Source of the DNA: Cohnella silvisoli
Lineage (GTDB): Bacteria; Bacillota; Bacilli; Paenibacillales; Paenibacillaceae
Direction of reading: 5' to 3'
Length of the DNA: 64,000 nucleotides
Assembly (NCBI RefSeq): GCF_021190915.1
Contig: NZ_JAIOAP010000013.1
Coordinates: 165,672-229,671 of the forward strand
Shown: one piece after another, positions 28,201-35,931 of the stretch
Position numbering within the stretch: the first letter of the stretch is position 1
Layout of the letters: each line of letters begins with the position of its first letter
Notes under the pieces: generated by a model
Seen by the model: the letters and a program-made list of their open reading frames with translations, nothing else
Databases searched by the model: none
Told to the model about the DNA's origin: nothing
Position numbers and translations under genes: made by a program

Positions 28201-28283
28201 TCGCACCTGCGGCAACCGCAACTCGTGCCGAAGCGGTCGCCATGTTAGGAAGAATGCTGCGCTATATCCAATTTATTAACTAA
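22245..28283 (+). CDS. giant GLUG-repeat/fibronectin III SLH surface protein
   Basis: Product of 2012 aa. TTG 22245 follows AAAGGGG with proper spacing and begins a clear signal peptide (IILGILAVSVLIAAIF, cleavage near VFADV). Domains: GLUG-type repeats (GGLVGxNxxGTIxNSYAxGxVxG) at about 140-360; a DUF4073-like segment (DPYVSGSDIGGVDA); three fibronectin III domains (about 605-880); a second GLUG block (about 890-1200); DUF4073-like again; two near-identical 109-aa repeats (about 1365-1575); a threonine/proline linker; a beta-rich region; three SLH domains (about 1825 to end). GLUG proteins are usually adhesins or wall-associated. It lies between the DinB repeats. No regulator adjoins it and no 11-nt TTTGT pair was found upstream. 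Confidence 0.9.
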   Translation: MNYLHVKKLKKIILGILAVSVLIAAIFQPNRAVFADVFVGFDGGTGTAGDPYLISSAVQFNEIRSYVTSSFKLAADIDLSDYANWVPIGNLTLTTRFKGSLDGDGHTITNLAINRPTTNYVGLFGYVYGGTIKNLRIAGANITGQNNAGVLAGRIEGIFEGQQSKISNVGSSGGSLTGGSSVGGLIGDSLRGMIDNSYSSVRVTGTGFSIGGLIGVNGQGTISHSYAIGDVISPAGNQVGGLVGANSSVSLSSPQSLISNSYATGEVKGNNYVGGLLGRNDSNGLASSNTVVSDSYAIGKVTGIDKVGGLVGYNNNGTINNDYALGEVIGTTQVGGLVGQRATDTIRSSYYDKETTKINDVSDFSRSTQLMKTLSNFLDWDMNSTWKMDSGINNGYPYLPAPSLSAVAAIGQEAGTTSMIATASAGNHLVVQVSSSTRAMPGFGHAVPTSGVLDPYVSGSDIGGVDATTNKYVSVYEANRDNKVVKFTQIMLQSDDILNYTIDELQNQSLTPLMVGYVSGTQAANTITITSTGTGDLANLSTDVSGDAFDITQPAISLLDSTTPSTTFTVQTKDGLAVGTYTETVTISADHLSDATFTISQVVSAPGAPVLQPPIASNGQVTLNWSAVGSVTGYSVFMSTTSGSYGTAEATVTSTTFSYNATGLSNGTNYYFTVRANNNGADGAASNEVSATPKTIPEAPTAVTATTASGQATIDFFAPANDGGSSITSYTVIASPGNQRATGATSPIVITGLSNGTSYTFTVIATNSEGNSPPSAPSSAVTHPIGVPVLQAPTIGDAQLTLNWGAVNDVTGYQIYKSTVPGTYGAAVDSVSSNTHSYTVTGLRNGTTYYFTIRAMNGVIEGAASNEEGAIPVRWSGPGAPLGTFAGGIGIEEDPYLIANAAQLDAVRHYRTGAYKLIADIDLSSYANADGWVPIGTGDLELSFSGMMDGNGYSITGLKMNRPTADNVGLFGYVTGNITNLKLDDVDIIGKDFVGGIAGFVKYGTISNSKSSGAVTGNNDVGGLVGRVYPGTINNSYNTGSVTGYYRVGGLVGHNVLGTISDSYATGNVTGITASFYIGGLVGQNEGVQGTIRNSYASGNVTADNQVGGLVGLNILGRIETSYSTGNVNAKWYTGGLVGVNQYGTIKDSYTKSSVNGQIGKTGGFIGQNAGADITNTYAAGNVTGGSTELGAYTGSGITMLPNSNYYDSDKIGLVEIYGALPKTTILMKTLETYSGWDFTQAWGLDSTINDGYPYLRYLAPELQATAVPGNTAGTTKVTAEAGFGNQLVIQVSSGNTTKPSIRNVVPESGVINPYVPGSDIGGVDAATNKYVAVYEVDNENQVVKFAQITLTSNEIHPSYTIEQLDDQMLAALTVGYASGTQETKTVAVTRTGTEDLASLAVTISGTEFELTQPLVTTLNSGTPSTSFTVKAKDGLAAGTYTATVTVSATNMTDATFTVTQVVNPAPTYTIAAIADQTPAALTAGYAAGTQETKTLAITRTGTGNLVNLAVAVSGTEFELTQPLVTTLNSGTPSTNFTVKAKDGLAAGTHTATVTVSATNMTDATFTVTQVVNQARIPIDPPSTTIIQPSPTIIQPTRTTIDLGNENTGATLHVKAEVETSVNGATSTNVAVDPEQFVQMLDSIKSKKATAQTVTVAVEGKVDQVHVAIPIVAIWNESGAKTNGTLIIETDLANYHIPLSLLREKSANHSEGNILITINKSSGQLHDSIYKAAERQDLLLLNNPIEFKIAIGNQEMIEFGDVYVERTVSLGSKVDPSKATAVWYDPATETFHFVPSIFKEIDGVTNVVMKSPHNSIYTLVQSDETFLDLNGHWAKDDIEKLASKLIVRGKSGTEFAPEVMITRAEFVALLVRSLGITVNAEESSFKDVQKNAWFADEVEAAVKAELIRGFTDGTFRPEDLITREQMANIMAAALKFVDNQPEKSEYIDNLLERRFSDADKIHTWARDAAAISVKAGIISGRTETTFAPAATATRAEAVAMLGRMLRYIQFIN
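26461..26959 (+). repeat. 327-bp period intragenic tandem repeat
   Basis: Bases 26461-26632 recur almost unchanged at 26788-26959, within two 109-aa units (GTQETKT...GTEFELTQPLVTTLNS...TFTVTQVV). A diverged third unit lies near 23740-24050. The near identity suggests a recent duplication or gene conversion inside the surface protein. Confidence 0.85.
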
Positions 28284-28356
28284 CTTGAGCGCTGCGACTC
28301 TTCTCAAAGTGGATTTCTTGTGATTCGTTATCCGTGAGTGGTCATTGATGTTATCG

Positions 28357-28419
28357 CCCTAATGGCTCAAAAAAACACCGCAACCACATTGGTTACGGTG
28401 TTTTTTTGAGCCATTAGGG
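28357..28419. terminator. 29-bp bidirectional terminator
   Basis: Arms CCCTAATGGCTC-A7-CACCGCAACC and its complement (one wobble) around a 5-nt loop. The A7/T7 tracts make it work on both strands, between the SLH gene and the convergent exosporium gene. Confidence 0.85.
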
Positions 28420-28538
28420 GATTGAACCCTTACAAGGGGTTTGTCCCGCGCGCAGGGAAGAGAGCACGGCGTCGGAATCCACCGCTGCAATCTGCTTCGT
28501 CGAGTTCGCTTCGTAAGATTCGTGGGGCCTCGCAACAA

Positions 28539-28967
28539 TTAGGTTCTCGTTTTAACGGCTAGCCCACTAAAAGAAATCGGACCAACTACATCAGCTCTAG
28601 TATTTGCGGTGCGGTTTTCAGCGGTTACTGTGTAAATATGAGTACCTGATCTTACATTTCTATCGATTGCCTGGAATGTAACAGCATAGTTTTGTTCGGA
28701 CCCAACGGATTCAATGCCTTGTTGTGTATTGAAAATCTCTACTCCGTCGCGGAAGATTCTAAAGAGGATTTGAGCAATGCCTGTAACCCCTTGGACACCA
28801 ATAGTGGCTACTAATTCAACCCGATTAGGTTGAGCATTCAAAACGGGTATTCTTATTCGAATTGTTGCTAGTAGAGACCTCCCCGGCGAACGTTTGATAA
28901 TAAAAGACTTTGCTGGGTTGAAATTTCGTCGTGGCTCAACGGCAGCTTTATCAAGAATACGTACCAT
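28539..28967 (-). CDS. exosporium-protein-C-like spore coat protein
   Basis: Product of 142 aa: MVRILDKAAVEPRRNFNPAK, SPGRSLLATIRIRIPVLNAQ, VGVQGVTGIAQILFRIF-type beta strands, and a C-terminal DVVGPISFSGLAVKTRT. I recognise it as resembling proteins annotated exosporium protein C in Paenibacillus; the exact role is unknown. Start 28967 is chosen over 29015 because AGGAG lies 8 nt before it and the family begins MVRILDK. It is convergent with the SLH gene. Confidence 0.7.
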   Translation of the reverse strand: MVRILDKAAVEPRRNFNPAKSFIIKRSPGRSLLATIRIRIPVLNAQPNRVELVATIGVQGVTGIAQILFRIFRDGVEIFNTQQGIESVGSEQNYAVTFQAIDRNVRSGTHIYTVTAENRTANTRADVVGPISFSGLAVKTRT

Positions 28968-29052
28968 AACAATCATCTCCTCTTGTTTGATATTTTCAAA
29001 ATATGTTGGATACAAGAAGAATGATTGGATGATTATAATAAATCCACAAAAA

Positions 29053-29637
29053 CAAACTATCTAAACTTAGCAATCCAAAAGAAATTTCTTGTTTTTCTTT
29101 ATGGTATTGTTAGACAGTCCAACATGTTGAGGAGGAGTCCTTATGAATTTATCAGACAGGTTGATCGCAGAGCTAAAACGGGAAGCGGAATCGACCCGGA
29201 GAGTGCTCGAGAGGGTACCTTCAGACAAGCTTTCCTGGAAGCCGCATATAAAGTCGATGTCATTAGGTCAGCTTGCTTTGCATACCGCGGGCGTACCTGG
29301 AGGCCTAGCTGAGTTTTTGGATGAACGGTCTTGCGAAGTCCCGATAGTTCCTTTGCCTGAGGCAACATCGTTGAACGAGATCCTTTTGGCGTTTGATAAA
29401 TACATGCTTTTGGCTGAAAACAAGCTTCTCGCATGGGGAGAAACCGGTCTAATGGAGACATGGAAGCTCACCCGTGAAGGCATCGCGATACTTGAGGTGC
29501 CCCGAATCGAAATGGTGCGCACATTAATGTTCAATCATTTGTACCATCATCGGGGGCAACTAATCGTTTATCTCCGACTGCTTGAGATCCCGGTTCCAGC
29601 CATCTACGGCCCGAGCGCCGATGAGAGTTAGCAAGAT
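29053..29637 (+). repeat. 585-bp direct repeat, copy 2
   Basis: Near-identical to 21386-21971, including ~90 bp upstream of the ATG. The leader differs by a small indel (GTTAGTGCAGTCC versus GTTAGACAGTCC). Confidence 0.9.
29143..29631 (+). CDS. DinB/YfiT-family metal-binding protein, copy 2
   Basis: Product of 162 aa, more than 90 percent identical to the copy at 21477, with the same His motifs (LALHTAG; FNHLYHHRGQL) and GGAGGAG ribosome site. Most differences are single-base changes that keep the frame, so the copy is probably functional and under selection, or very recent. Confidence 0.88.
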   Translation: MNLSDRLIAELKREAESTRRVLERVPSDKLSWKPHIKSMSLGQLALHTAGVPGGLAEFLDERSCEVPIVPLPEATSLNEILLAFDKYMLLAENKLLAWGETGLMETWKLTREGIAILEVPRIEMVRTLMFNHLYHHRGQLIVYLRLLEIPVPAIYGPSADES

Positions 29638-29649
29638 GAAACTTATTTA

Positions 29650-29685
29650 AGCCCAGGCGGAGACAACGCTTGGGCTATTTTTTAT
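29650..29685 (+). terminator. terminator after DinB copy 2
   Basis: AGCCCAGGCG pairs with CGCTTGGGCT, then ATTTTTT. Confidence 0.75.
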
Positions 29686-29870
29686 GAATCTTAAATCGCA
29701 TTGATGGTTGTATGTTTGGAATTTGCGAGGCAATTAAATTAAAGGATAAGGTTTATATTTAACTTTAATATAGCGATTTAAATAAGTAATTTACCTTAAT
29801 AGATGCATGTTAAATGGCGGTTTTATTTTGTAAACTTAGTTCTACTAAGCGAATCAGGAGATGTTTTCAA

Positions 29871-30130
29871 ATGAAAAAGCACATCATTTCTGCCACGCAT
29901 AGTGCCGCCGCCAGCACTGCGTCTACTGACCGCCTCCCATGGGCGGGATTACTAGCTCTAGCCATGGCTGGATTTATCTGTCTTTTCACCGAGACGATTC
30001 CCGCCGGCTTATTGCCCCAGATAAGCGAAGGGCTTGGAATCTCGGAGGGCCTCGCTGGCCAACTCGTCACGTTGTATGCTCTTGGATCTCTCTTAGCCGC
30101 GATTCCTTTGACCACCGCAACACGCGGTTG
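29871..30130 (+). pseudogene. MFS transporter, N-terminal fragment
   Basis: ATG 29871 has CAGGAG upstream. The frame gives WAGLLALAMAGFICLFTETI, GLLPQISEGLGISEGLAGQL and LYALGSLLAAIPLTTATRGW, which are the first two to three helices of an arabinose-efflux-permease-type MFS protein. It then runs into unrelated sequence. About 85 of ~400 residues remain. Confidence 0.75.
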
Positions 30131-30144
30131 GCAAATCAGATAGC

Positions 30145-30315
30145 AGCAGAGCGGTTGAAGAAGTTTATATCATTACACCGGCTCCAGGTAAGGATAATAG
30201 CCACCTGTTTACAGATAATTATCGGCAGCAATATCGGATGGGGGCGTACAATATAAAACCTGGACAAATGAATGTGGATTTGATGAAGAAACTAGAACAA
30301 ACTCTGAATTTATAA
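30145..30315 (+). pseudogene. unrecognised gene tail
   Basis: An open frame without a start reads VEEVYIITPAPGKDNSHLFT, then YRMGAYNIKPGQMNVDLMKK and a TAA stop. It has coding character but no recognisable family. It directly abuts the MFS fragment, so a deletion probably fused two broken genes. Confidence 0.35.
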
Positions 30316-30415
30316 AAGGTAATTGACACCCCGTTATAACGCTGGAACGGGTAAAAACGAGCACTTGGTTTATTACAAGGATGATTGCCCTAACGAACGA
30401 CCGTGGCATTAAGCC

Positions 30416-30472
30416 GACATGTTCCCTCATACGGAGCATGTGGAGTGCGTGACGAACATTGTGTTGAAATAA
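30416..30472 (+). repeat. rlmD 3'-end repeat, copy 3
   Basis: Reads DMFPHTEHVECVTNIVLK and TAA in frame. Bases 30420-30447 are identical over 28 nt to copy 5 and differ from native rlmD at two positions. Followed immediately by a terminator, as a real gene end would be. Confidence 0.8.
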
Positions 30473-30477
30473 AAATT

Positions 30478-30528
30478 AGCTGGCTCTAAATAGTCGCCCA
30501 TTCGCGACCTTTTAGAGCCAGCTTTTTT
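30478..30528 (+). terminator. terminator behind rlmD repeat copy 3
   Basis: AGCTGGCTCTAAA pairs with TTTAGAGCCAGC, then TTTTTTA. Confidence 0.8.
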
Positions 30529-30898
30529 ATTGAAAATTACGTTAAAACGATTGGCGTGTGCGCTAGATTGGATTATAAGTGTTATTGATCAACCGCCGAA
30601 CTTAGCCAATCCACCATCAGCAGCAATTGCTTGAAGTAAATGATAATACTCTGGGCACGGGGATACTCTTAAAAGTGAGTTCTGATCGGACATGGGAAAT
30701 TTCGGTGGTCAGCATTTATATCAAAAGGATATTACTTCCATAGCAATCATCCCTAATGATTATACGATTTTCATTTTATCTTTTTATATGATTATATCAT
30801 TTTAAACTTTTTGTTTGTATTTTTAACTAGAAACCGTAGGTTGCAAATTTCACCGACTAAATCAGGAGGTGAACTTAATTTTATTAGAAAAAGGTGTG
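30529..30898. other. AT-rich intergenic leader of the fucosidase operon
   Basis: About 370 bp with no gene I can support. It becomes strongly AT-rich after 30720. An ATGAT-TAT-ATCAT inverted repeat lies near 30787-30800 and could be an operator. AGGAGG at 30864-30869 is about 30 nt ahead of the first ATG of the next gene. Confidence 0.4.
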
Positions 30899-32239
30899 AT
30901 GGCAATGGGAACAGATCGAATAAATCCTTTGATTGCAGAGAGGACAAAAAACACAGAGTGGTTTTTAGATGCACGCTTCGGTATGTTTATACACTGGGGG
31001 TTATATGCAATTCCTGCAAGAGGGGAATGGGTTAGAAATAATGAAAGAATCAGTAATGAAGACTATCAAATATACTTTGACGAATTTGAACCGGTAAATT
31101 ATGATCCCGGGGTTTGGGCAATAGCAGCAAAAGAAGCGGGTATGAAATATGCCGTACTGACCGCAAAACATCATGACGGATTCTGCCTTTTCGATAGTAA
31201 ATTCACTAATTATAAATCTACTAATACAAAAGCAGGAAAGGATCTTGTACAAGCTTTTGTAGAAGCATTCAGGGCAGAAGGAATCAAGGTCGGCCTTTAT
31301 TATTCCTTACTTGATTGGCATCATGAAGACTACCCGGCATACTCAGACAGTATACATCCGATGAGGGGCAATTCTGAATATAAAAACAAGCAGCATAACT
31401 TTGAAGGGTATTTGGATTATATGCATGAGCAAATACGTGAGCTTTGCATGAACTATGGAACAATTGACATCATGTGGTTTGACTTTTCCTATGATGAGAT
31501 GAGAGGAGAGAAATGGAGGGCAACAGAGCTGATAAATATGGTTCGTTCATTACAGCCCGGTATTATAATCAATAACAGACTTGAGGCAAGTGGAGAATTT
31601 GCGGGTACGATTAAAACCAGAAATCCAAGTGTAAGTGCCGGGGATTTTGCTTCACCCGAGCAGGTTATTCCTTCAAAGGGACTCATGGATGAGGATGGAA
31701 ATTCGATTCCCTGGGAAGCTAATTTTACTTTGAATAATAACTGGGGTTATTGTTCAGCAGACAAATCATACAAGACTTCTAAGCAGATTATTCGCAAACT
31801 TGTTGAATGTGTTAGTAAGAACGGAAATATGCTGCTTAATGTAGGCCCGAATGCAAAAGGTGAAATACCGGTTGAATCTTTAAGCATTCTTAAAGAAATC
31901 GGGATTTGGATGAAGCATAATTCAAAAAGTATTTATCATTGTGAAAAATCACAATTTTCAAAACCGGAGTGGGGTTATTATACTCAGAATGGGAAATTTC
32001 TATATGCTCATATATTTGATCCAAGTATAGGTCCTTTAGCACTTTTGGGATTAATCAATAAAATAAAAAAAGCCAGGTTGATTTCTGATGGATCTGAAAT
32101 CAAAATGATCAAGCCGTGGAATACAAACGACTATCCGGACGACGCATTTATCAATTTCGGGCCAAAGGGTATGGAAGAACAGTTTACTTTTTCTTTACCT
32201 GACGATATTGATACGGTTGTAGAGCTGGAGTTAGTTTAA
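30899..32239 (+). CDS. GH29 alpha-L-fucosidase, cytoplasmic
   Basis: Retaining glycosidase releasing L-fucose from oligosaccharides. Family hallmarks: ARFGMFIHWGLYAIPARGEW near the start, TAKHHDGFCLFDSKFTNY, DIMWFDFSYDE with the nucleophile Asp, and NMLLNVGPNAKGEIP. Product about 446 aa, near normal for the single-domain form, with no signal peptide, so it acts on imported sugars. Starts at ATG 30899 or 30905 (AAGGTG upstream of the latter). The strong AGGAGG at 30864 fits a rare ATT start at 30878 instead, which should be kept in mind. It heads a block of AT-rich genes for glycan use. Confidence 0.92.
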   Translation: MAMGTDRINPLIAERTKNTEWFLDARFGMFIHWGLYAIPARGEWVRNNERISNEDYQIYFDEFEPVNYDPGVWAIAAKEAGMKYAVLTAKHHDGFCLFDSKFTNYKSTNTKAGKDLVQAFVEAFRAEGIKVGLYYSLLDWHHEDYPAYSDSIHPMRGNSEYKNKQHNFEGYLDYMHEQIRELCMNYGTIDIMWFDFSYDEMRGEKWRATELINMVRSLQPGIIINNRLEASGEFAGTIKTRNPSVSAGDFASPEQVIPSKGLMDEDGNSIPWEANFTLNNNWGYCSADKSYKTSKQIIRKLVECVSKNGNMLLNVGPNAKGEIPVESLSILKEIGIWMKHNSKSIYHCEKSQFSKPEWGYYTQNGKFLYAHIFDPSIGPLALLGLINKIKKARLISDGSEIKMIKPWNTNDYPDDAFINFGPKGMEEQFTFSLPDDIDTVVELELV

Positions 32240-32274
32240 ATGAAGATATTTGATTTGGAAGGATGACAGAGTCA

Positions 32275-33078
32275 ATGGCTAACAAAATAAGAATGATTGC
32301 AATGGATTTTGATTTGACACTTGTAAATTATACTAACGAAAAGGGATTTGTACCGGTAGAAACCCAGCAACTTTTAAAAGAGGTGATCCTGCAGGGGATT
32401 GAGGTTGGAATTGTATCCGGACGCAGATGGGAAGATATGAAAGGAATACTACAAGAGGCGGGGGTGGCCTGGGGCGATCCATTTCCTTCTTTTATTATAA
32501 CACGTGAAACATTTTTGTATTGGATAGATGACGGCAAGATGATTCCTGATGAAGAGTGGAATAGAACGCGTGCTGCTGAAATGAATCATCTTACACGTAC
32601 AATTTTCGGAAACAGGTCGAGATTGTTTGACGATATGGAATCAAAGGGATTAAATGCGGAAAACTGGATTCTTTGGAGTGATTATGGGCTTGAGATAATA
32701 TTTGAATCTATAAAGGAAGCTGAGAAAGCAAGAGTATATATGTCTGAATACATGCGAGGGACACCAATGACTACAGTGAACCGCAATAGCAAAGCAATCC
32801 TTGTTACGCTGGAAACAGCCGGTAAAGGGAATTCGTTAATGCGGGCAGCAGAATCAAAAGGTTATTTACCACAACAGGTTCTGGCAATGGGTGATAGCTT
32901 AAATGATTTAACCATGCTGGACGGTCTTAATGGTTTTCATTCAGGGGCTGTATCCAATGCTGATGAAGCCGTGAAATTAGCTGTGAAAAAGGCTGATGGT
33001 GTCATTGCTGCAAAGGCTTCGGGCGAAGGTATCTATGAAATCATTCTAGAATATCGTCAAAAAGGATTACTTGATTAA
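32275..33078 (+). CDS. HAD-superfamily Cof-type phosphatase
   Basis: Sugar-phosphate phosphatase family (IIB/Cof). Motif I is MDFDLTLVN (the usual second D in DxDGT is followed by L here), motif II IVSGRRWEDM, and motif III/IV LAMGDSLNDLTMLD, with C-terminal GEGIYEIILEY. ATG 32275 is preferred: GGAAGG ends directly at the alternative ATG 32263, too close to serve it. It lies 35 bp after the fucosidase, so probably the same operon. Substrate unknown; a phosphorylated sugar from the fucosyl-glycan pathway is a guess. Confidence 0.85.
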   Translation: MANKIRMIAMDFDLTLVNYTNEKGFVPVETQQLLKEVILQGIEVGIVSGRRWEDMKGILQEAGVAWGDPFPSFIITRETFLYWIDDGKMIPDEEWNRTRAAEMNHLTRTIFGNRSRLFDDMESKGLNAENWILWSDYGLEIIFESIKEAEKARVYMSEYMRGTPMTTVNRNSKAILVTLETAGKGNSLMRAAESKGYLPQQVLAMGDSLNDLTMLDGLNGFHSGAVSNADEAVKLAVKKADGVIAAKASGEGIYEIILEYRQKGLLD

Positions 33079-33295
33079 TTCCAGAGGTTCTTCATGAAAG
33101 AACAAACGTTCACTCATCTGACCACCCCATGGCCGTGCGAACTGAACTTTTACGCATGGTCTTTTTGTCGTGGAATTGATAGAACCAGGCGGGCTTAAAG
33201 ATTTTCATGTAGAAGAAAAAATTCCTTAGTCATGACAATACCCTTCGTTCTAGTTTACAAATATACTTTATGATTTAAGGAGGCAAATTTATATC

Positions 33296-35683
33296 TTGTT
33301 GAACAGTAAAAGGGGGAGCACGATGTTGCTTCAAAATATATTGCAGATATTTCAAAAGCGAACAAGACTTTTGAAACTGCTGATTGCTTCTTCTCTCCTT
33401 GCTATCATTCCAGTGGTGCTATTCGGATCAGTATCTTATTTCGTGGTAAATTACAGTCTGCAGAATGAAATTTCGAATATTAGCAGTCAAACAATGGTTC
33501 TATTTCAGGAAAGAGTTGATGAAAAACTTCGAGCACTGGATAAAGTTGTATTGCAGCAGACATTTAACCCGATCATAGATGATGTTCTTTTTTCCGATAA
33601 CCCTCTTAATGATTTTACAGAATTTAACAAAGTATGGAATATGCTCTATTCTATTAAATTGATAAGAGACGATATCGATACCATATATCTTTATCCTTCC
33701 AATAACAAATGGCTTATTTCTCTAGGAGATTCTGGAGTCGGACTGAGCGAAAATGCACAATTACTGGATCCGGAAATAAAGAATAGCATAAACAGTAATA
33801 GTAATAAGCCGTACTTTTGGATGGATCGAAAAGCTGCAAACGGAGCAAATATCATTACTTTAGTACGACGGATGCCTATTTTATCTTCTTACCCTCTTGG
33901 TTACCTCATTGTGGATATAAATGAAAATGAACTTTTCAATGTTTTTAACAACACTCAATTCGAGCAAAGCGGAGAAATGCTTGCTTTAACCCCGAGTGGG
34001 AATATATTATCCAGTAATAAAAACCATGTCTTTAATGGAGGACAATCAACTGCTGCCTTTGTACAACAATTTCTTAATGAGAAGGTCAAGAATAATATTG
34101 TTTTTGACAAGGTCAATAAGTCAAGAATGATGATCAGCTTCATAAAGTCCCCTTATAGCAATTGGCAATATATGTTCATTGTTCCATTGAAGGCGTTGGA
34201 CGACCGGTATCAATTAATCAAAGAAATCACATTAGGACTATGTGGTTTAATGATTGTTGTTATTATTATTGCGTCTTTGATGATGACAAAAAGTTTTTAC
34301 AGAGTTATTCAGAATATAATAGACATTATTAAGAGGAAAAACTCGTCCATATTTCAAACTCAGAACAAGATTGACGAATTCGATTCCATTGGCCGATATC
34401 TAGAGACTGTCCATTCCAAAAGTGATTCTATGGAAGAAGAAATCCATCAGATGAAATCACTGCTAAGAGTTAATTTTCTTCAACGATTATTAATTGAAAA
34501 CTATGACCGAGATGAAATCGAGGAAAAATTCAAATATTATGGAATAACAAAGGAATCAAACTATTTTACAGTTATATGTATCGAGTTGGATATAAAAAGC
34601 GAAAATGAAAATAAAGAAAACATGTTAATTTTTTCAGTTATGAACGTTGTGAAGGAAATTACTAATCATTATGGGGCCGGTTCCATCATTATGATACATC
34701 CAAACTGTTGTGCCATGATATTTAACCATAAACCATCGGAAGATAATTTACAGAATACCGTCTTTCATATGGCTGAGGAAATCCGCAGTGTGATTGAACG
34801 GTTGACAGAAATCACTGTAACGATAGGTGTTGGCCGGTGTTATGAAGGTGTAGACAAGATACATTGTTCTTATAACGAAGCAGCGGAAGCTCTTCAGTAT
34901 CAAATACTGAAAGGAAACGGAACAGTTATATTTATCGGGCAAATAAATCCCGTCGTACATGACTATGTGTATCCCATTAGGCAGGAACAGACCTTAATTA
35001 AAAACTTGAAAATGTGCAATATCACAAAGGTATATGAACTTTTGGATGAGTTTGCACTTTTGTTAAAAACAGAAAAAAACAGTAATTATGAATATGTTCA
35101 ACAATCATTTTATCAACTGATAGCCTCATCGTTGAAAGTACTTTATGAATTCGGTATGGAACATAGCTTATCATTGTTCTCCTATAATATTTACCAACAC
35201 CTTTCCGGTATTCGAACTATTGAACAAATTGTATTATGGTCGAAAACGGAATTTTACCCTGTTATTATAGAAAATATAACGAAGAGTAGAGGATTACAGA
35301 ATCATGATACAGTACAAAAAGCATTAAATTACATCCATCTACATTATAATGAGGACTTATCTCAATCCATTGTATCTGAATTAGTATCCATTCCCTCTTC
35401 CCAGTTCAGCAAATTTTTTAAGGAGGAGGTTGGAATGACATTTACCGATTATATTATTATGTATCGAATGGAGAGAGCAAAGGAAATTTTATTAAAAACG
35501 GATCAGAAAATCGGAGATATTGCAACTTATTTAAGATATAACAACTCGCAGAATTTCATACGGGTATTCAAACAATTTACTGGGTCAACTCCGAAGGAAT
35601 ACAAGGAACAGCATGGTGTATTGAAAAAGCTCCCGAAACATTCCACCGGACGCGATGAAAAAAGCAAAAGCAAACGCGCTTAA
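33296..35683 (+). CDS. membrane-bound AraC-family regulator with extracellular sensor
   Basis: Product of 795 aa: transmembrane helix (LLIASSLLAIIPVVLFGS, about 27-47), extracellular Cache-like sensor (about 50-300), second helix (LGLCGLMIVVIIIASLMM), a cytoplasmic linker with a GGDEF-like degenerate fold, and a C-terminal AraC HTH pair (about 685-780; VSIPSSQFSKFFKEEVGM, IGDIATYLRYNNSQNFIRVF). This layout is typical of Paenibacillus regulators sitting beside sugar ABC transporters; the sensor detects the sugar directly or through its binding protein. TTG 33296 has AGGAGG at 33278; ATG 33323 with AGGGGGAG is the alternative. Confidence 0.88.
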   Translation: MLNSKRGSTMLLQNILQIFQKRTRLLKLLIASSLLAIIPVVLFGSVSYFVVNYSLQNEISNISSQTMVLFQERVDEKLRALDKVVLQQTFNPIIDDVLFSDNPLNDFTEFNKVWNMLYSIKLIRDDIDTIYLYPSNNKWLISLGDSGVGLSENAQLLDPEIKNSINSNSNKPYFWMDRKAANGANIITLVRRMPILSSYPLGYLIVDINENELFNVFNNTQFEQSGEMLALTPSGNILSSNKNHVFNGGQSTAAFVQQFLNEKVKNNIVFDKVNKSRMMISFIKSPYSNWQYMFIVPLKALDDRYQLIKEITLGLCGLMIVVIIIASLMMTKSFYRVIQNIIDIIKRKNSSIFQTQNKIDEFDSIGRYLETVHSKSDSMEEEIHQMKSLLRVNFLQRLLIENYDRDEIEEKFKYYGITKESNYFTVICIELDIKSENENKENMLIFSVMNVVKEITNHYGAGSIIMIHPNCCAMIFNHKPSEDNLQNTVFHMAEEIRSVIERLTEITVTIGVGRCYEGVDKIHCSYNEAAEALQYQILKGNGTVIFIGQINPVVHDYVYPIRQEQTLIKNLKMCNITKVYELLDEFALLLKTEKNSNYEYVQQSFYQLIASSLKVLYEFGMEHSLSLFSYNIYQHLSGIRTIEQIVLWSKTEFYPVIIENITKSRGLQNHDTVQKALNYIHLHYNEDLSQSIVSELVSIPSSQFSKFFKEEVGMTFTDYIIMYRMERAKEILLKTDQKIGDIATYLRYNNSQNFIRVFKQFTGSTPKEYKEQHGVLKKLPKHSTGRDEKSKSKRA

Positions 35684-35718
35684 ACTAAAGGTTCCCGGAC
35701 AGAATTGGAATCGATTAA

Positions 35719-35756
35719 AGAGATCCCCTTGTCTTGTGCAAAGGGATCTTTTTTGT
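35719..35756 (+). terminator. terminator after the AraC gene
   Basis: AGATCCCCTT pairs with AAGGGATCT, then TTTTTTG. It separates the regulator from the transporter operon. Confidence 0.75.
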
Positions 35757-35931
35757 TAGGGTGAACGACACTTTAATCTACATAATCTTATCCTGAGCTT
35801 ATGTGATCACATGAATTGATTATATACTTTCGTTGTTCTGGGTTATAACATTTGGGCTGAGGAGCCATAAATATGAATTTTCCAAACGACAAAACAATTT
35901 CATTATCTGGATAAGGGGGGGGAGTTGCAGT

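Noticed and set aside
28357..28440. Possible tRNA-like end (GATTGAACCC) next to a long hairpin
   Set aside because: No cloverleaf, anticodon stem or acceptor pairing could be built. The hairpin with A7/T7 is a terminator.
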